Positions 52,221-55,964 of a stretch of DNA of 55,964 nucleotides are shown here, piece by piece (the stretch's first letter is position 1; each line of letters starts with the position of its first letter). The stretch spans positions 1 to 55,964 of the forward strand of contig NZ_CAMEFJ010000009.1 of NCBI RefSeq assembly GCF_945915485.1, read 5' to 3'. The stretch comes from an uncultured Agrococcus sp. (lineage in GTDB: Bacteria > Actinomycetota > Actinomycetes > Actinomycetales > Microbacteriaceae). Under the pieces are notes generated by a model. It was not told the origin of the DNA and searched no databases. It worked only from the letters and a program-made list of their open reading frames with translations. The position numbers and the translations under genes were made by a program.

Positions 52221-53705
52221 CTACTGACGCACGATGGGAATGCTTTGAGTCACCGGTTGCGGCGAGCTCAACTTGGCGGGCTGCAGCAGCCGCTCGACAT
52301 CCTCGCGCTTCATCAGCCCCGAGTCGACGACGAGATCGATGATCGATCTATTGCTCGTCAACGCTCTGTGCGCCAGGTCGGCACTCGCGACGTAACCGAT
52401 GTACGGCGTCAAGGCGGTCACGACCCCGACAGAAGTGCCGACCATTTGGCTCAGCCTGTCGCGGTTGGCTTCTATTCCGTCGATGCAGTTCACGCGCAGG
52501 GTCAGGCAGGCCTGCGTGAGCCAGTGGAGGCTCTGCAGCAGCGAGTGAGCGATGACGGGTTCGAACGCATTGAGCTGCAGTTGTCCTCCTTCGGCCGCCA
52601 TCGTGACGGTCACATCGGCGCCGATGACAGAAAAGGCCACCTGATTGACGACCTCGGGGATGACGGGGTTCACCTTGCCGGGCATGATCGAGGAGCCGGC
52701 CTGCTTTGCCGGCAGCGCGAGTTCGCCGAGACCGGCCTGCGGCCCGCTCGAGAGCAGACGCAGGTCGTTGCAGATCTTCGAAAGCTTCGAGGCGAACCGC
52801 TTGAGCGCTGCCGAGAGCCGCATGAAGACGCCCGTGTCGCTCGTTGCTTCGATGAGATCGTGAGCCGTCGTGATCGGGAGGTCGGTGATCCGTGCGAGAT
52901 TGGCCGCCGCGGCCGCCGCGTATCGCGGGTCGGCGGTTATGCCGGTTCCTATCGCCGTCGCGCCGAGGTTCACTTCGCTGAGCGCCGCGGTGATCGCGTC
53001 GAACCGATCGAGCTCTTCGCGGAGCGTGTTCGCCCATCCGCCCATCTCCTGCCCGACGGTCATGGGCACGGCATCCTGCATCTGCGTTCGGCCGACCTTG
53101 AGGACATCGGAGAATTCCTCCGACTTCTTCTGGAAGGAATCGATCAGGAGGCCGAGTTCCGTGCTCAGGCGACGGACTGTGAACGACATGGCGACCTTGA
53201 TCGAGGTCGGGTAGGTATCGTTCGTCGACTGGGAGCGATTGACGTCGTCGATGGGGTGGAAGTGGCAGTAGTCGCCCTTGTCGTGCCCGAGCATCTCGAG
53301 GCAGACGTTCGCGATCACCTCGTTGGTGTTCATGTTGGTGCTCGTGCCCGCGCCGCCCTGCATGACACCGACAGCGAACTGGTCATGGAACTCCCCCGCG
53401 ATGATGCGGTCGCAGGCACGGCCGATGAGCTCCGTCTTCGCGTCGGAAAGGACACCGATCTCATTATTGGCCCTTGCGCAGGCCTGTTTGACCATCGCAA
53501 GCGCACGCACGAGATCCCCGTAGACGGAGATGGATCGGCCCGTTATGGGAAAGTTCTGCAGCGCACGCACCGTATGGATGCCGAAGTAAGCTTCGGCGGG
53601 CACCTCGAGTTCACCCAGCGAGTCCCGTTCGATACGCGTCGGCCCGCTCACGCTGTACTCGCCCCGAGGAGCCGGTTCTAGCTTGTAGCTGGGGGTATCG
53701 GTCAT
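52221..53705 (-). CDS. aspA: Aspartate ammonia-lyase
   Basis: 494 residues, aspartase/fumarase superfamily. The signature loop GSSIMPGKVNP is at 337-347, and QGGAGTSTNMNTNEV and HPIDDVNRSQSTNDTYPT are the substrate loops. These loops agree with aspartase better than with class II fumarase. It converts aspartate to fumarate and ammonia. N-terminal extension of about 20 residues. Confidence 0.92.
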   Translation of the reverse strand: MTDTPSYKLEPAPRGEYSVSGPTRIERDSLGELEVPAEAYFGIHTVRALQNFPITGRSISVYGDLVRALAMVKQACARANNEIGVLSDAKTELIGRACDRIIAGEFHDQFAVGVMQGGAGTSTNMNTNEVIANVCLEMLGHDKGDYCHFHPIDDVNRSQSTNDTYPTSIKVAMSFTVRRLSTELGLLIDSFQKKSEEFSDVLKVGRTQMQDAVPMTVGQEMGGWANTLREELDRFDAITAALSEVNLGATAIGTGITADPRYAAAAAANLARITDLPITTAHDLIEATSDTGVFMRLSAALKRFASKLSKICNDLRLLSSGPQAGLGELALPAKQAGSSIMPGKVNPVIPEVVNQVAFSVIGADVTVTMAAEGGQLQLNAFEPVIAHSLLQSLHWLTQACLTLRVNCIDGIEANRDRLSQMVGTSVGVVTALTPYIGYVASADLAHRALTSNRSIIDLVVDSGLMKREDVERLLQPAKLSSPQPVTQSIPIVRQ

Positions 53706-53779
53706 GATCGATAAGCCTTTCGACCCGAGTGTGTGCGAACCCTGCCAAGGCTAGTCGATCGTCAGTGCCGAAACGGGTA

Positions 53780-54583
53780 TCAGCGAAGGGCGGGCTCGGT
53801 AACTCCGTACCTCTTCAGCGATAGTGACGGATTGACTTCACGTGCCCGAGCAACGACAGCGCCGCTGAGTCGCGCCGTCACTGTCGCCTCCGCGTCGTCT
53901 CCCGTTCCGGCCACAGCGATACCGCGCGGGTCGAAGACCGTACTGTGGCCCACGCCCAAAGGAGGGGAGACGTCGACCGCCGCGACATACACGGTGTTCT
54001 CGATCGCCCTGGCTGCCAACAGCGTGCGCCATTGGTGTTCCTTGAGCGGCCCCGGTACCCAATCCGCAGGAACAAGGACGATTTCGGCACCGGCGTCGGC
54101 AAGCCTTCTAGTCGACTCCGGGAATCGGAGGTCGTAGCACGTCTGCAGGCCGACGGGAGCTCCCGCGACGTCGATGACCGGCATCTGCGTGATGTCACCG
54201 GGAGACAGCCATGTCGACTCCCCTCCGCCGAACGAGTCATAGAGGTGGACCTTCCGATACGCGGTCTGCAGTCTCCCTTCGCTGCACACGATGAGCGTGT
54301 TGAGAACGCGATCGCCATCGCGCTCGAGCATGCCTGCGACAACCGTAGCCCCGCTTGCTCGCGTCAGCTCACTCACACCTTGCACGAAGGGTCCGTCCAA
54401 CGGCTCGGCAGCGGCTGGACCGCTTTCCCGCATGTTCTTCTCGAGGAACTGCGAATACTCGGGGAAGACGAGTAAATCAGCGTTCGTGTGTCCGCTCGCG
54501 AGCTCGCGCATCCTTGCAAGGTTCGCCTCGGGATCCGGGCCGGAGCGCAGTTGTATGAGGGCGATGTCAAGCGCATAGGTCAT
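53780..54583 (-). CDS. Carbon-nitrogen hydrolase (nitrilase superfamily)
   Basis: 267 residues. Catalytic Glu42 (FPEYSQF), Lys111 (RKVHLYD) and Cys149 (LQTCYDLRFPE) are all present. The HLYD and CYDLRFPE contexts resemble omega-amidase/Nit-type enzymes. It hydrolyses an amide, probably a small acid amide or a deaminated glutathione; the substrate is not shown. TAGCAT lies 6 nt before the ATG. Confidence 0.92.
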   Translation of the reverse strand: MTYALDIALIQLRSGPDPEANLARMRELASGHTNADLLVFPEYSQFLEKNMRESGPAAAEPLDGPFVQGVSELTRASGATVVAGMLERDGDRVLNTLIVCSEGRLQTAYRKVHLYDSFGGGESTWLSPGDITQMPVIDVAGAPVGLQTCYDLRFPESTRRLADAGAEIVLVPADWVPGPLKEHQWRTLLAARAIENTVYVAAVDVSPPLGVGHSTVFDPRGIAVAGTGDDAEATVTARLSGAVVARAREVNPSLSLKRYGVTEPALR

Positions 54584-54589
54584 GCGGCC

Positions 54590-54595
54590 ATGCTA
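54590..54595 (-). promoter_or_regulatory. -10 box of nitrilase gene
   Basis: TAGCAT, 6 nt before the ATG at 54583. Confidence 0.6.
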
Positions 54596-54647
54596 GCGAC
54601 CGCAGCACTTCTGCACCGATCGAGACGCGACATGGTTGACTTGAGCC

Positions 54648-54950
54648 ATGATTGTTGCCTTCTCAGTAGCCCCTGGAACGACGGATGAGAACGGTCTCGT
54701 CCACGATGCCGTGGCCGCGGCGGTGCGTATCGTCCGCGAATCCGGACTCCCCAATCGCACGGATGCGATGTTCACGACGATCGAAGGGGAATGGGACGAA
54801 GTATTCGATGTCGTGCGACGGGCGACGGATGCTGTGCTCGCTGTGAGCCCCCGAGCATCCCTCGTTCTGAAAGCCGACATCCGGCCGGGGCACACTGGCG
54901 AAATGCAGGGCAAGCTCGATCGACTCGACGACGCGCTCGGATCTGACTAA
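54648..54950 (+). CDS. Thiamine-binding (MTH1187/YkoF-type) protein
   Basis: 100 residues with the MTH1187/YkoF fold pattern: MIVAFSVAPGTTDENGLVHDAVAAAVRIVRESGLPNRTDAMFTTIEGEWDEVFDVV and SLVLKADIRPG. Members bind thiamine or a related hydroxymethylpyrimidine. No thiamine transport genes or TPP riboswitch are near. Divergent from the nitrilase gene. Confidence 0.85.
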   Translation: MIVAFSVAPGTTDENGLVHDAVAAAVRIVRESGLPNRTDAMFTTIEGEWDEVFDVVRRATDAVLAVSPRASLVLKADIRPGHTGEMQGKLDRLDDALGSD

Positions 54951-55009
54951 CGGCAAGCATTCAGCAAGCTTTGACGGCCGGCCCGTAACTTCATAGGGAG
55001 TCCCACACC

Positions 55010-55964
55010 ATGATTTCGAAGAGGCAGCACATGGCAAATCTCCCGCGGCGAAAATCGCTTTCGCTCGCTGCTCTCGCTCTACTCGCACTCTCGGTGGCTG
55101 CATGCTCCGGTCCGGCCCCCAGCGCCGAATCTACCGGCGAGTACCAACCCATCGCAGCAAACATCGAAAGCGATGAGGCGTCTCTGCGCGAGCCTTTCGA
55201 GATGTCCCCCCAGGACACCCACGAGTATTGGGAGAACCCCGAGGCCTTCAATCTCGAGCCTTTGCTGGACTACACGGACCCCGAGGGCTCGATCGGCGAG
55301 CAGGGCGGCGACACCCCGACCGGTGCGTTCGTGCCGCCCTCCAACGGCCTTGAAATCGGCGATGATGGAAGAGGGTTGGGCGACGAGCCGGAAGGGCAGC
55401 TCTACGACCCGTCCGGAGTCGGCGAAGCAGCGACGGGGCGGCTCTACATGGCGTTCTCCGATGACGAGCGGAGCGTCTGCAGCGGCACCGTCGTCAACTC
55501 GCAGTCCGGCAATATCGTCGCTACAGCGGCGCACTGCATCTGGGACAGCGCAGGAAAGCGTCAGGCCATCAACACTCTGTTCGTTCCCGCCGACTCCGAG
55601 AACTCCCAGAACCAGCCCTACGGGCGATGGAGCGCCGTCGAAGTCATCTATTCGGAGATCTTTGCTGAAGAGGCAGAATCCGACCCGAGAATCGACGGCG
55701 ACGGATGGAAGTACGACGTCGCGTTCCTGGTGATGGAAGAGCAGGACGGCCAATCCATTCAAGAGGTGACAGGAGCGATGGGCATCGCGTTCGGAGTCCC
55801 GAACCAGTCGCTCGTCTCAACCGGTTACCCGACGCAAGAGCCCTACGACGGAACAGATCGTTACTACTGCTCGACGAACTCCTACCAACTGGGCTACTTC
55901 GGCGGCTACCACTGGCCATGCGACATGACGCCAGGAATGTCGGGAGGCGGAGTCTTCGCCTATT
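55010..55964 (+). CDS. Secreted trypsin/V8-like serine protease lipoprotein (3' truncated by window edge)
   Basis: 318 codons are visible and the frame is still open at the edge. Basic leader and hydrophobic segment end in the lipobox VAAC (Cys32). Residues 33-155 are acidic and low in complexity, perhaps a propeptide. The protease triad is His175 (TAAHC), Asp236 (YDVAFLV) and Ser311 (PGMSGGG), with Cys pairs. It would be anchored outside the membrane and cut after acidic or other residues; specificity unknown. AGGGAG lies 9 nt before the ATG at 55010. Confidence 0.9.
   Translation, partial: MISKRQHMANLPRRKSLSLAALALLALSVAACSGPAPSAESTGEYQPIAANIESDEASLREPFEMSPQDTHEYWENPEAFNLEPLLDYTDPEGSIGEQGGDTPTGAFVPPSNGLEIGDDGRGLGDEPEGQLYDPSGVGEAATGRLYMAFSDDERSVCSGTVVNSQSGNIVATAAHCIWDSAGKRQAINTLFVPADSENSQNQPYGRWSAVEVIYSEIFAEEAESDPRIDGDGWKYDVAFLVMEEQDGQSIQEVTGAMGIAFGVPNQSLVSTGYPTQEPYDGTDRYYCSTNSYQLGYFGGYHWPCDMTPGMSGGGVFAY

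Noticed and set aside
54648..54950. TPP riboswitch linked to the thiamine-binding protein
   Set aside because: The 64-bp upstream gap is too short and lacks the conserved thi-box sequences.

Overview
The window reads as chromosomal DNA of a high-GC Gram-positive bacterium (Actinomycetota, order Micrococcales, most likely Microbacteriaceae or close to it). The reasons are the strong GC bias, a DUF3039 protein, a Tad-like locus of actinobacterial type, the rpsO-pnp-M16 peptidase-dapB-thyA-folA-dapA-rnj gene order, and many starts placed 6-7 nt after a TANNNT box, as in leaderless transcripts. No integrase, transposase, plasmid or prophage gene was found. The content is mostly core and house-keeping.

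Layout. 1-308: end of an MFS transporter. 313-5639: membrane protein and a reduced Tad/Flp-like secretion locus (tadA, tadB, tadC, pilin-like peptide, two TadE, one TadG-like). 5708-7044: SDR enzyme, tRNA-Leu(UAG) and a 470-bp stretch holding displaced copies of the tRNA 3' end. 7045-9449: a HxlR-type regulator with two RibD-C/DHFR-like reductases and a VOC protein. 9639-15734: comB-like phosphatase, msrB, murI-rph-rdgB-dtxR operon, GNAT, pncB, DUF3039. 15769-24103: HtrA-type protease, aminotransferase, truB-to-ribF cluster, panE-like, P-loop kinase, mutY. 24110-31580: rbfA, infB, ylxR, a non-coding repeat array, nusA, proS. 31678-36768: MoxR/DUF58/VWA (Bat-like) operon. 36902-40485: ispG, an RNase HI fusion, RseP-type protease. 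40500-46345: rnj, dapA, folA, thyA, dapB and a histidine phosphatase. 46557-50821: M16 peptidase, pnp, rpsO. 50940-55964: PrsW-type protease, aspA, nitrilase, a thiamine-binding-type protein and a truncated secreted trypsin/V8-like lipoprotein.

How genes fit together. Translation and RNA-turnover functions are spread over the window (nusA, infB, rbfA, truB, proS, rnj, pnp, rph, rpsO). Cell-wall and lysine supply (murI, dapA, dapB), folate/dTMP (thyA, folA), NAD (pncB), FAD (ribF), isoprenoid (ispG) and repair or pool sanitation (mutY, rdgB, msrB) make up the rest.

The least ordinary material is non-coding. (1) About 0.7 kb of ~75-bp-phased palindromes lies between nusA and ylxR. (2) A 70-bp inverted-repeat element occurs twice, once upstream of nusA and once upstream of pnp. 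(3) tRNA-Leu 3'-end copies follow the tRNA gene. (4) A ~185-bp insertion-like segment with 8-bp direct repeats sits in front of a phosphatase gene. In addition, ylxR appears to lack an ATG/GTG/TTG start. No new protein defence or biosynthetic system could be supported.
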